Of a DNA stretch of 20,962 nucleotides, positions 15,156 through 20,962 are shown in pieces. The notes under the pieces are model-generated. The model saw only the letters and a program-made list of their open reading frames with translations. It was not told the DNA's origin and searched no databases. The stretch spans positions 1 through 20,962 of the IMG/VR virus record IMGVR_UViG_3300032238_000275. One strand, written 5' to 3'. Each line of letters opens with the position of its first letter. Position 1 is the stretch's first letter. A program made the translations under genes and the position numbers. The DNA comes from a virus.

Positions 15156-17739
15156 TAGCGTCGGGTACAGCCAAGAGGCCGCCAGGGCGTTGTTGTTTTA
15201 CTAATTCTGCCTGAACTGCGGCAGAAACGACAACTCCGAGTTGTTTAGCCTGGGCCTGGTCGCCTTGAATATTGGAGTTGCCGCTGGCATCCACGTTAAC
15301 CACGACACTGGTGCTACCACCACCCCAAGCGTTGTTAGGAATCACAGTGCCACTGCGGCCAGGCATGAATAGTTCGGGGCCTTTTTCGCCCACAATGTAA
15401 GGAGTGTTAGCGGTAGCTGGACCGCCAGAGGCTAGATAACCTCCAAAATTATTATTTACTGAGAATTGACTAGAACCTAAACCACCTGCTCCACCGAATG
15501 CCCCTGAGTAATCGGGTGCTCCACCGGCTCCAAAAATACCTCCTGTAATGGGTAAAAACTTTTGAGCTAAACCAATAATTTGCATTTTTATATATTGTGT
15601 GATCATTTGCGCAGCCATGTCTGCAAAATTACTAGCAACACTCTGGAAGAAACCAGCGAGTGCTTCTTGCGCAGTCATAGAACCGTCAATCAACCCTTTA
15701 AATGAGTTACTAAATGCTGTACCAATACCTTCAGCTACTGTAATAACTTGATTAGCAGGATCTAGTAGTCTTTGTAGTTGTTGTTCAATTGCCCCGTATT
15801 CTTCACCAAGTTTTCCACCTGTTAAACCAGGCATTAGATTCATGTCAGTCCTAAATGTTCCAGTGCCTGAAGTTCCCATAAATCCAGCGGCTAGCGTTCC
15901 TTGGAACTTTTTACCAAGGACATCTGCTAGTCCGATTTGTGTGTACAAATCAGCAGTTTGTTTAGCAATAAGTTTTTGTTTGTCTTTTTCGTATTGATTA
16001 TTATCCGCTAAAATTGTACTTAGTTGAGCACTTGCTATTAACTCGCGTTCTTTTTGAGATAAAGCTGCTTTCTGCAGATCACGGAATTTAAGTCGGTGTT
16101 CCAAGGACACTCTGTTAAATTCAGCTTCTAGTGTTTCTTCTTCTGTCATAGATACTTGAATTTCTAAGCGTGCATTAGCTAGCTCGTTTAACTTATACGC
16201 ATCATCTAGTTGTTTTTTAGTTTGCTCAGCAAGACGCTTAGCTTCATTTGCAGCTTTGTTAGCAGCACTACTGCTTCCGCCAGTGGTAGGTGCTTGTCCC
16301 GGTGCTTCGATAGACCCAATTTTTGTAGGTTTAATTGATTTTTTCTGTTCTTCTTGCTGGAGTACATTTAGACGTGCCTGTTGAGCAGGTGTTAAGTATC
16401 TAGTACCAGTAGATGGACCTCCTTCAGCGGCTAGACGTTTACGTGCTCGTGCATTTGCTACAACTGTTTGAGCATTACCTCCGCTGAGTAATGTTGCTAC
16501 TGTTTGTATTCCTTGTGCAGCAGCGTTAATAATTACTGCTAACTGTTTGGCTAACCAGTTAAAAGCAGGAGTCAGCAATCGTACAATTGCGCTTGCTAGA
16601 TCACCTATCGCGGACATTAAACTTTTAATGCCCTTGTTAAATTGATCAAAGCCTGATACTGGTTTATTAACTGCTATTACGCCTTTATTGCCCATATCAA
16701 CTAAAGTATCTGTTAATTCTTGTGTTGAAATCTTGCCGTCTTTTGCCATTTTAAGGATGGCATCACGACTAACTTTGTATTTATCCGCTAAAGCTTGTTG
16801 AATTGGTATCCCTTGACTTGTTAGTTGATTTAATGTTGCTTGCGTAACTTTGCCAGACTCTAGTGCTGATGTAAATGCGTTAGTTACTTTATCAATTTGA
16901 CCGCCATACTTTTCAGTAAGTGTACTTACAAGATTTATAGCATCTGCTTGATCGTTAATAGATAGACTTAAACCTCGGATATTCTGTACAGCAAGACCAA
17001 ACTTATCAAACTCTGCTCCTGCCTGTTTGAACGCATCCGCAAGTAGTTTTGTTTGCTCTGTTGAGAATCCAATATCTGCTGCAAGCTCTTTGATTTGGCT
17101 ACCTTGACCTACTTTTTCACCGATAATTGTTCCGATCAGTGAACCCGCAAATCCCCCTGCTCCACCTAAAAATGAACCAGCAATACCGCCTAAAGCGCCG
17201 CCAGCTGCCGCTGCTCCACTTTGCCCAAATAGCAAGGGAAAAGCGCCACCGATTGCAGCGTTGCTAACTACGCCGCTGATACCTTTACCGATACCTGGTC
17301 CTGCTCTCTTTGGTGTTGTTGGAGGTAGAGCTGGACCAAACTGGCCGAAGCCCGCATTACGCATTGACGGTGGAACAGCCGGACCTTGCTGTCCAAATCC
17401 GGCATTCATTGTTGCTTGTACTCTGCGTCTATTTGCAATCTCTTGTTCAATTAAATAGTTTTGACGCGCACGAGCTGTATTGGCTTGTCCCAGGGCTGTT
17501 ACGTATTCACGTATTGCCTTGGTTTCTGCTTGTGAACCCATTATTACATTATCTATTGCTCTACTGGCTCTATTTAATTGATTTGTGTAGTTATCTAAAC
17601 TTTGTATTAAACCTCCGCGTGAAACTGCAATGCGATTTAAACTTTCAAATGCTGTTGTTGTTTGTGTAATAAGTGAACGTAACTGTTCAAGTTGGCGAGT
17701 GCCCCTTACGCCTATTTCAATATCGGCTCTGTAAGCCAC
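14953..17739 (-). CDS. Tape measure protein
   Basis: The frame encodes 928 residues. The N-terminus starts at GTG (VAYRADIEIGVRG). A helical region to about 110 is followed by a tandem NAGFGQxGPA repeat (112-139) and a Gly/Ala-rich hydrophobic stretch (about 150-208) likely to interact with membranes. A tape-measure core (about 225-375, LTSQGIPIQQALADKYKVS), a hydrophobic segment (380-420) and a coiled coil (495-600) come next. The last conserved part has the lambda H-type phrases GLIDGSMTAQEALAGFFQSV, PYIVGEKGPELFMPG and QRPGGLL (to about 857). The protein sets tail length and helps DNA entry; 857 residues at about 0.15 nm each would give a tail of about 130 nm. The final 71 residues are read inside the next gene in another frame and look like non-coding shadow. 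Most of the gene is AT-richer than its neighbours. Confidence 0.93.
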   Translation of the reverse strand: MAYRADIEIGVRGTRQLEQLRSLITQTTTAFESLNRIAVSRGGLIQSLDNYTNQLNRASRAIDNVIMGSQAETKAIREYVTALGQANTARARQNYLIEQEIANRRRVQATMNAGFGQQGPAVPPSMRNAGFGQFGPALPPTTPKRAGPGIGKGISGVVSNAAIGGAFPLLFGQSGAAAAGGALGGIAGSFLGGAGGFAGSLIGTIIGEKVGQGSQIKELAADIGFSTEQTKLLADAFKQAGAEFDKFGLAVQNIRGLSLSINDQADAINLVSTLTEKYGGQIDKVTNAFTSALESGKVTQATLNQLTSQGIPIQQALADKYKVSRDAILKMAKDGKISTQELTDTLVDMGNKGVIAVNKPVSGFDQFNKGIKSLMSAIGDLASAIVRLLTPAFNWLAKQLAVIINAAAQGIQTVATLLSGGNAQTVVANARARKRLAAEGGPSTGTRYLTPAQQARLNVLQQEEQKKSIKPTKIGSIEAPGQAPTTGGSSSAANKAANEAKRLAEQTKKQLDDAYKLNELANARLEIQVSMTEEETLEAEFNRVSLEHRLKFRDLQKAALSQKERELIASAQLSTILADNNQYEKDKQKLIAKQTADLYTQIGLADVLGKKFQGTLAAGFMGTSGTGTFRTDMNLMPGLTGGKLGEEYGAIEQQLQRLLDPANQVITVAEGIGTAFSNSFKGLIDGSMTAQEALAGFFQSVASNFADMAAQMITQYIKMQIIGLAQKFLPITGGIFGAGGAPDYSGAFGGAGGLGSSQFSVNNNFGGYLASGGPATANTPYIVGEKGPELFMPGRSGTVIPNNAWGGGSTSVVVNVDASGNSNIQGDQAQAKQLGVVVSAAVQAELVKQQRPGGLLAVPDANGLLLRLSRLRQIQQHRWRGCHPCANHGLEHERRKTGVRNHPNQRHLLKKSWRPDLWLWHRQPDLHR

Positions 17740-17773
17740 GGCGCCGCTACTATCTGGTACCTTAGTTTACCCA

Positions 17774-17801
17774 ATAAAAAGCCGCCGTGGTTAGCGGCGA
17801 C
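17774..17801 (-). terminator. Intrinsic terminator at the end of the G-T gene
   Basis: On the minus strand GTCGCCG (17801-17795) pairs with CGGCGGC (17787-17781) around a seven-base loop, followed directly by TTTTTATT. The stem has one G-T pair. The G-T stop codon (17793-17791) falls in the loop, so ribosomes finishing G-T could affect folding. It lies just before the tape measure gene, which would then depend on read-through or its own promoter. Confidence 0.75.
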
Positions 17802-18323
17802 GTTTTGCCTGTTCGATTGCCTTTTCTTGGTCTTCGTTCAGGATGCAAAAATAAGCGCTCCAACCGAGGAGTTCTTCGGCTGTCATCGTGGACCGGACTT
17901 CGGAAAGGGTTAGGCCCAGCTCCTTGGCAACGCCAAATTGGAGCATGAGCCAGCTGTCCTTACGGAGTTCGGCGCTTAGGATTTTGGGTCGATGGGCTCG
18001 CTATCGTCAGTCAAGATTGCCAGCATCAACGACTGCAGATCGCGGTCCTTGACTTCGTTCTTGAGAACATCGATTTCACCAGTGCTGAATAGCTTGGCGC
18101 CGTTTTCGTCGCAAGCTTTCTGAATCAGAAGCTGCAATGCAAACGCATTGGCGTCATCGGACTTGGCGTTTTTCTGGGCGCGTTCACGCTCAGCCATGGT
18201 AAGTGGTGCCATCCACATTTCAAAAATGCTGCCATCACTTAGCTCGACCTCTTTTTTAGTAGGTTCTAGGTTGGCGGCTTTACGTAGACGGTCGATTGCG
18301 CGAACCGGAATCGAAGCGGGCAT
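17791..18323 (-). CDS. G-T type tail assembly chaperone (-1 frameshift product)
   Basis: A second product is predicted from the G start, with a -1 slip at CCCAAAA (17982-17988). The ribosome would read through Lys114 of G, then continue in the -1 frame with ILSAELRKDSW, LQFGVAKELGLTLSEV and MTAEELLGWSAYFCILNEDQ, ending QAKRRR before TAA at 17793-17791. The fusion has 177 residues. The -1 frame stays open exactly from the slip to that stop, and its TAEELLGWSAYF phrase is a family hallmark of T-domain sequences, so it is coding. In lambda the G-T protein binds the tape measure through G and recruits tube subunits through T; it does not stay in the virion. The segment has no start codon of its own at a sensible place. 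Confidence 0.92.
17976..18323 (-). CDS. G-type tail assembly chaperone
   Basis: The product is 115 residues, mainly helical after a short beta start (EVELSDGSIFEMWMAPLTMAERERAQKNA). Residues 55-113 are helices (DANAFALQLLIQKACDENG, LFSTGEIDVLKNEVKDRD, LQSLMLAILTDD), ending SEPIDPKS. This helical arrangement and its place between the major tail protein and the tape measure identify it as the lambda gpG equivalent, which coats the tape measure during tail assembly. It is made in excess of the G-T fusion because slipping is infrequent. The start is ATG with no evident Shine-Dalgarno sequence, and the cistron lies between two terminators. Confidence 0.92.
   Translation of the reverse strand: MPASIPVRAIDRLRKAANLEPTKKEVELSDGSIFEMWMAPLTMAERERAQKNAKSDDANAFALQLLIQKACDENGAKLFSTGEIDVLKNEVKDRDLQSLMLAILTDDSEPIDPKS
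17982..17988 (-). promoter_or_regulatory. Slippery heptamer for -1 programmed frameshift
   Basis: On the minus strand the zero-frame codons are GAC CCA AAA TCC TAA. The heptamer C CCA AAA fits the X XXY YYZ rule with the P- and A-site codons CCA and AAA slipping to CCC and AAA. It lies one codon before the G stop (17978-17976). A pairing of AGCGCC with GGCGTT about 40 bases further on might stimulate slipping but is speculative. Confidence 0.9.
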
Positions 18324-18365
18324 ACACTTGTCGGGGGTGTTGTTTTACTGTAGCGCAATAGCCAT

Positions 18366-18394
18366 AAAAAAGCCCCAGCGGTGAGGCTGGGGCT
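18366..18394 (-). terminator. Strong intrinsic terminator after the major tail gene
   Basis: On the minus strand AGCCCCAGC (18394-18386) pairs perfectly with GCTGGGGCT (18379-18371) around a six-base loop and leads straight into a run of T. It lies about 20 bases beyond the major tail protein stop and about 45 bases before the G start, so most transcripts should end here. Confidence 0.88.
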
Positions 18395-18415
18395 CAGTTC
18401 CCGACTGTCTGATTA

Positions 18416-19189
18416 TCAGGCAGTGGTCAGGAAGTCGAAGGTGGGGGTGGATGCGGGGCGGAAGTTGATCGCAATGGTCTGAGCGTTGTCAGGATCCACC
18501 GAGATGGAGGCGCTGGTCAAGATTGCGTCGAGAGCAATCGAGCGGCTCTTGGTGTCATCAACAGTGGTGCCGCTACTGATAATGCGGTTGGTGTAGAGCT
18601 TGAAGGCTGCACCACCCTGTTGACGTTGGAGCACGTCCTCAATCATGCGGTTGGCGATTGCAAAATCGTCGTCCGACATGTAAACCGTGCAAGAACCAGT
18701 GCCATCACCAAAACCGGCGATGTAGTTCTTGAAGGGGACGTACTGACCAGGGGTTTGACCGATTGTGGTGACGTCGATTTCAGCGCGGCTGATGTCGAAG
18801 CTCCAGTCGCGTGTTTGACCGACAACAACATAGTCAGAATAGTAAGCCTCAAATTTGTTGGGGCTTACGGCAGTACCTTGGGTGGTGATCGTGATGACGG
18901 AACCGCCGAGGGTGGCGGAAACAGTCAGAGCACCAGTCGCTGCGTTGTAGCCGATAACGTAGTAGACCGTGCCAGCCGTGATGCCAGAGGGCAGGGTACC
19001 AGTAGCGGTGCCGCCAGCTTGGTTGACGACGCGGAATTTGACAGGATCGCCTACTTTGAAGTTGAAGTAGGAGCCGACGTTCAGGATGGCACCAGCAACG
19101 GTGACGTCAGCGGGAGCAAAACTGGCGGTCGTACCAGCGGGCTTGTAGTACAGGGCGCCGGACGTGCCGGACAGAACAGTAGTGGCCAT
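18416..19189 (-). CDS. Major tail (tube) protein with inserted beta domain
   Basis: The product is 257 residues. Residues 1-21 and about 113-257 form the tube fold: FEAYYSDYVVVGQTRDWSFDISRAEIDVTTIGQTPGQYVPFKNY, GTGSCTVYMSDD, GGAAFKLYTN and SIALDAILTSASISVD. Residues about 22-112 are an inserted beta domain of a kind seen in many phage structural proteins (VGDPVKFRVVNQAGG, LPSGITAGTVYYVIGYNAATGALTVSATLGG). Insertions in tube proteins generally project outward and may touch the host or surroundings; that is inference here. The subunit forms the tail tube and should be the most abundant tail protein. A leader with stem-loops precedes the gene and a strong terminator follows it. Confidence 0.92.
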   Translation of the reverse strand: MATTVLSGTSGALYYKPAGTTASFAPADVTVAGAILNVGSYFNFKVGDPVKFRVVNQAGGTATGTLPSGITAGTVYYVIGYNAATGALTVSATLGGSVITITTQGTAVSPNKFEAYYSDYVVVGQTRDWSFDISRAEIDVTTIGQTPGQYVPFKNYIAGFGDGTGSCTVYMSDDDFAIANRMIEDVLQRQQGGAAFKLYTNRIISSGTTVDDTKSRSIALDAILTSASISVDPDNAQTIAINFRPASTPTFDFLTTA

Positions 19190-19200
19190 GGGGCGTACTT

Positions 19201-19261
19201 AGAAGGGACTAGCAGTGAACGGGCACTGCCCGGCTTCTAATAGGTTAGCGCGTATCTAACC
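19201..19261 (-). promoter_or_regulatory. Stem-loops in the leader of the major tail gene
   Basis: Two perfect inverted repeats lie between the tail terminator stop and the major tail ATG: GGTTAG/CTAACC (19243-19248 with 19256-19261, seven-base loop) and GCAGTG/CACTGC (19212-19217 with 19224-19229, six-base loop). The second can be extended by AGAAG/CTTCT (19201-19205 with 19234-19238) across an internal loop. Neither has a T-run. They may shield the 5' end of the major tail mRNA or set translation. Confidence 0.5.
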
Positions 19262-19692
19262 TAAGTTAAAACCGTGGCAGTAAACGATGTTTCAATGCGC
19301 CCCATAAACAGAGGCGCGTCTTCTGTTGATGAAAATGTTGGGCCGTTCAGTGAACCAACGCGGAAAAATACTCCTGTTGAAAACTTGGCAGTGTCGTTAA
19401 GCATTTCTAGTACGTTTACAGCGGTTGTCAAAAGAGTTTGATTGCGGGCAGGGCCTTTACCTTTTTCTGTGAAAATGCGGATGACGATTGCTCCACGCGC
19501 ATTGTCTACGCTGCTGGTAAGCGTAGGATCGTTGGTTAGACCGAAAGTGATGTTGACGCGGACGTACTCGGTAGTTGTGTTAGCTGGAACAGCTGTAATG
19601 TTGTCAAAATAAACTGGTACGGCGGGTACCAAGGCACCGAAAGCCGTTAGGAGTGGGTTTTCGACAGCGGCGCGGATGGCTTGGTAGTTCAT
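19261..19692 (-). CDS. Tail terminator protein
   Basis: The product is 143 residues. The pattern RAAVENPLLTAFGALVPAVPVYFDNI, then TEYVRVNITFG, GAIVIRIFTEKGKG and a C-terminal SFTATVL is that of DUF4128-type tail terminators, the counterpart of lambda gpU. The protein caps the tail tube and joins it to the neck. It overlaps the neck gene by ATGA and stops next to an inverted repeat that begins the leader of the major tail gene. Its position between neck and major tail genes is the standard one. Confidence 0.88.
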   Translation of the reverse strand: MNYQAIRAAVENPLLTAFGALVPAVPVYFDNITAVPANTTTEYVRVNITFGLTNDPTLTSSVDNARGAIVIRIFTEKGKGPARNQTLLTTAVNVLEMLNDTAKFSTGVFFRVGSLNGPTFSSTEDAPLFMGRIETSFTATVLT

Positions 19693-20279
19693 GAGAAGCG
19701 GCGTTGGAAGGCAGAATCCATTTCAATTTGAATTGCGCGATCTAGTTTTGCGCTTGCGTAAGTTGCAAACCAGTCTAAAGGTGCGGTGCGACTGGAATCG
19801 CTGCCTTCTTTACCGCCACCTGTTTGACCTCGATATGAACTATCTGCACGTGGACCTTCTTTTTGCCATTTGCTTAGACCTAGTTGTGTTGTTGGTTCTG
19901 CTGTTAAACGTCGTGCGTAATACGAACGATCATGTTGTACAGCATCTATTGCCTCTAAAGCATGAGGAGAAAAGTTGGAAATTGTAAATACCACGCTGTT
20001 TTTACTTACAAAACTTCTTGAAACTTCACGTCCACGGAGGGAAGGTGTAGTAAGTGGTCGAGGTTCTCCAGGTTGACCTGTACCTTTGACGAGTCGTGTC
20101 GGTGTTTGAATTTGCCAGGAATTTGAGAATGCTCCACTCCAGCTGGGTCCGGCCTGCTGAAGTTCACTGACGATCCGTTCGGCAGCACGTTTGGGACCGT
20201 TATAAATGGTTGTTGCGGCAATACGATCCAGTTCGTCAAGTAGATTCATGCCGCGCTGAAAGAAACCTTTTTTGGCCAT
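19689..20279 (-). CDS. HK97 gp10-like neck / head-tail joining protein
   Basis: The product is 196 residues. A helical N-terminus (FFQRGMNLLDELDRIAATTIYNGPKRAAERIVSEL) leads to SWSGAFSNSWQIQTPTR, a motif common in HK97 gp10-like proteins. Then follow VVFTISNFSPHALEAIDAVQHDRS, a Gly/Ser-rich low-complexity part and a C-terminal helix (DWFATYASAKLDRAIQIEMDSAF). It is longer than typical gp10-like proteins (about 110-150 residues) because of an insertion in the middle. I assign it by motif and by position between closure and terminator genes. It starts at TAATG overlapping the closure gene, and its codons are noticeably more AT-rich than those of the neighbours. Confidence 0.78.
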   Translation of the reverse strand: MAKKGFFQRGMNLLDELDRIAATTIYNGPKRAAERIVSELQQAGPSWSGAFSNSWQIQTPTRLVKGTGQPGEPRPLTTPSLRGREVSRSFVSKNSVVFTISNFSPHALEAIDAVQHDRSYYARRLTAEPTTQLGLSKWQKEGPRADSSYRGQTGGGKEGSDSSRTAPLDWFATYASAKLDRAIQIEMDSAFQRRFS

Positions 20280-20656
20280 TATTGGGGCCTCGCAATGACG
20301 GTGTGGAGGACTGGATTGTCGCCACGGTAGCTGCGGATTGAAATTATCTTTGCCTCTCGGGTGATGCCGTCTTGTACATATCGGATACGGTCTTCCTCAG
20401 TTGGGTAATACGCTCCTAGTTCTGCGGTGCCAAAGATTACCTTGATGTCGGTGGATTGGTATAGCCCTTCGGATTCGCGGGAATTTACGGGGCTGATGAC
20501 TGCTTTTATGGTTACAGCAGTGTCATACCCGGAAACTGCTCCTGTGTTTGGGTTATACGTGCGGGATTGACTGGTTTTGAGGTAGGTGACGTCGTGGCCC
20601 CACTTGGCCAGAATCGGAGCTGGAATACCAGCAAAAGTGGAGTCAATTAGCGACAT
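20279..20656 (-). CDS. Head closure / head-tail joining protein
   Basis: The product is 125 residues, beta-rich, with ILAKWGHDVTYLKTS near the N-terminus, a loop TYNPNTGAVSGYDT, then TIKAVISPVNSRESEGLYQSTDIKVIFGTAEL and a final IISIRSYRGDNPVLHTVIARPQ. This size, the SH3-like strand pattern and the place after the connector suit the lambda gpFII / HK97 gp7 class of head closure proteins. The protein would seal the connector after packaging and bind the tail. The ATG is preceded by GAGAGG at a good distance, one of the clearer ribosome binding sites in the window. Confidence 0.8.
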   Translation of the reverse strand: MSLIDSTFAGIPAPILAKWGHDVTYLKTSQSRTYNPNTGAVSGYDTAVTIKAVISPVNSRESEGLYQSTDIKVIFGTAELGAYYPTEEDRIRYVQDGITREAKIISIRSYRGDNPVLHTVIARPQ

Positions 20657-20657
20657 A

Positions 20658-20962
20658 TCAGCCTCTCACTAGGGCAATTTGGTAATTACCAGAACCACCT
20701 TGGCAGTAAGGACCGAGATATGCCTGGAGCCAGGGGTAGACGTCGAAAACGTTGTTGATTGTTCCAGCAGACTGACTGTTTTTGTTGTACTTTACTTTGA
20801 GGTCGCCTAGTTCAACTTGCTCGTAGAGGCCGGTGCCAGTGGAGTTGATGATGGCGCTGGTGTCGTTAGCTAGGGCCCGTGCCAGCTCGTAGGTGGCGTT
20901 TTTGATGGGTGTTGGGATCAATGTGCAGGCGAGATCCACGCCGTCCACTGTGAAGGTGTCAC
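20658..20962 (-). CDS. Head-tail connector protein, N-terminal part beyond window
   Basis: The frame is open to the right edge (upstream codons read DTFTVDGVDLACTLIP), so the true start lies outside and the internal GTG at 20948 is probably not used. The visible 100 or so residues include IPTPIKNATYELARALANDTSAI, then LYEQVELGDLKVKYN and YPWLQAYLGPYC. The phrase IP..IKNATYELA in this setting marks the C-terminal half of head-tail connector or adaptor proteins, often annotated as DnaT-like ssDNA binding proteins by fold resemblance. It would sit below the portal. The next gene starts one base beyond its stop. Confidence 0.8.
   Translation of the reverse strand, partial: DTFTVDGVDLACTLIPTPIKNATYELARALANDTSAIINSTGTGLYEQVELGDLKVKYNKNSQSAGTINNVFDVYPWLQAYLGPYCQGGSGNYQIALVRG

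Noticed and set aside
18620-19240. 206-codon open frame on the plus strand opposite the major tail gene
   Set aside because: It is antisense to a firmly identified gene, and its Gly/Asp/Ser/Thr-rich translation shows no recognisable domain; it reflects codon bias of the real gene.

Overview
The window is a leftward-transcribed structural module of a long-tailed (siphovirus-type) phage or prophage. Every recognised structural gene is on the minus strand, so the transcriptional order runs from right to left. Gene order follows the lambda/HK97 plan: head-tail connector, head closure, neck protein, tail terminator, major tail protein, frameshifted tail assembly chaperones, tape measure, then lambda M-, L-, K-, I- and J-like tail-tip proteins, and finally fibres and adhesins. 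The host is probably a cyanobacterium of the Synechococcus type. This rests on remembered resemblance of several small proteins and fibre N-termini to cyanophage proteins plus an AP2-HNH endonuclease; it is an inference, since no host gene or integration gene is visible.

Right part (20962 to about 17800): an edge-truncated connector, head closure protein, HK97 gp10-like neck protein, tail terminator, major tail tube protein with an inserted surface domain, and the G / G-T chaperone pair. The G-T product is made by a -1 frameshift at a CCCAAAA heptamer. Two intrinsic terminators, one after the major tail gene and one at the end of G-T, bracket the chaperone cistron, so expression along the tail operon is probably stepped.

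Middle part (about 17740 to 8565): the tape measure gene, a second small tail-tube-fold protein, an M-like protein, a small beta-rich fibre-like protein inserted between M and L, an L-like protein with the iron-sulfur cysteine spacing, a K-like protein with intact JAMM and NlpC/P60 motifs, an I-like protein and the J-like central hub. Nearly all junctions are TAATG or ATGA overlaps, which implies translational coupling. The exception is the tape measure 3' end, whose frame runs about 200 bases into the next gene.

Left part (8565 to 1): a glycine-rich adhesin, a small fibre-associated protein, a 45-residue very basic protein, a fibre with an S74 intramolecular chaperone, a small beta-sandwich protein and a 1496-residue modular fibre with 13 recognisable copies of a short beta repeat. 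Two small conserved phage proteins follow, and a probable membrane protein is cut by the window edge. The only plus-strand gene is a free-standing HNH-AP2 endonuclease between the two small proteins. No stretch longer than 300 bases lacks a gene. I saw no tRNA, CRISPR array, insertion sequence or integrase.
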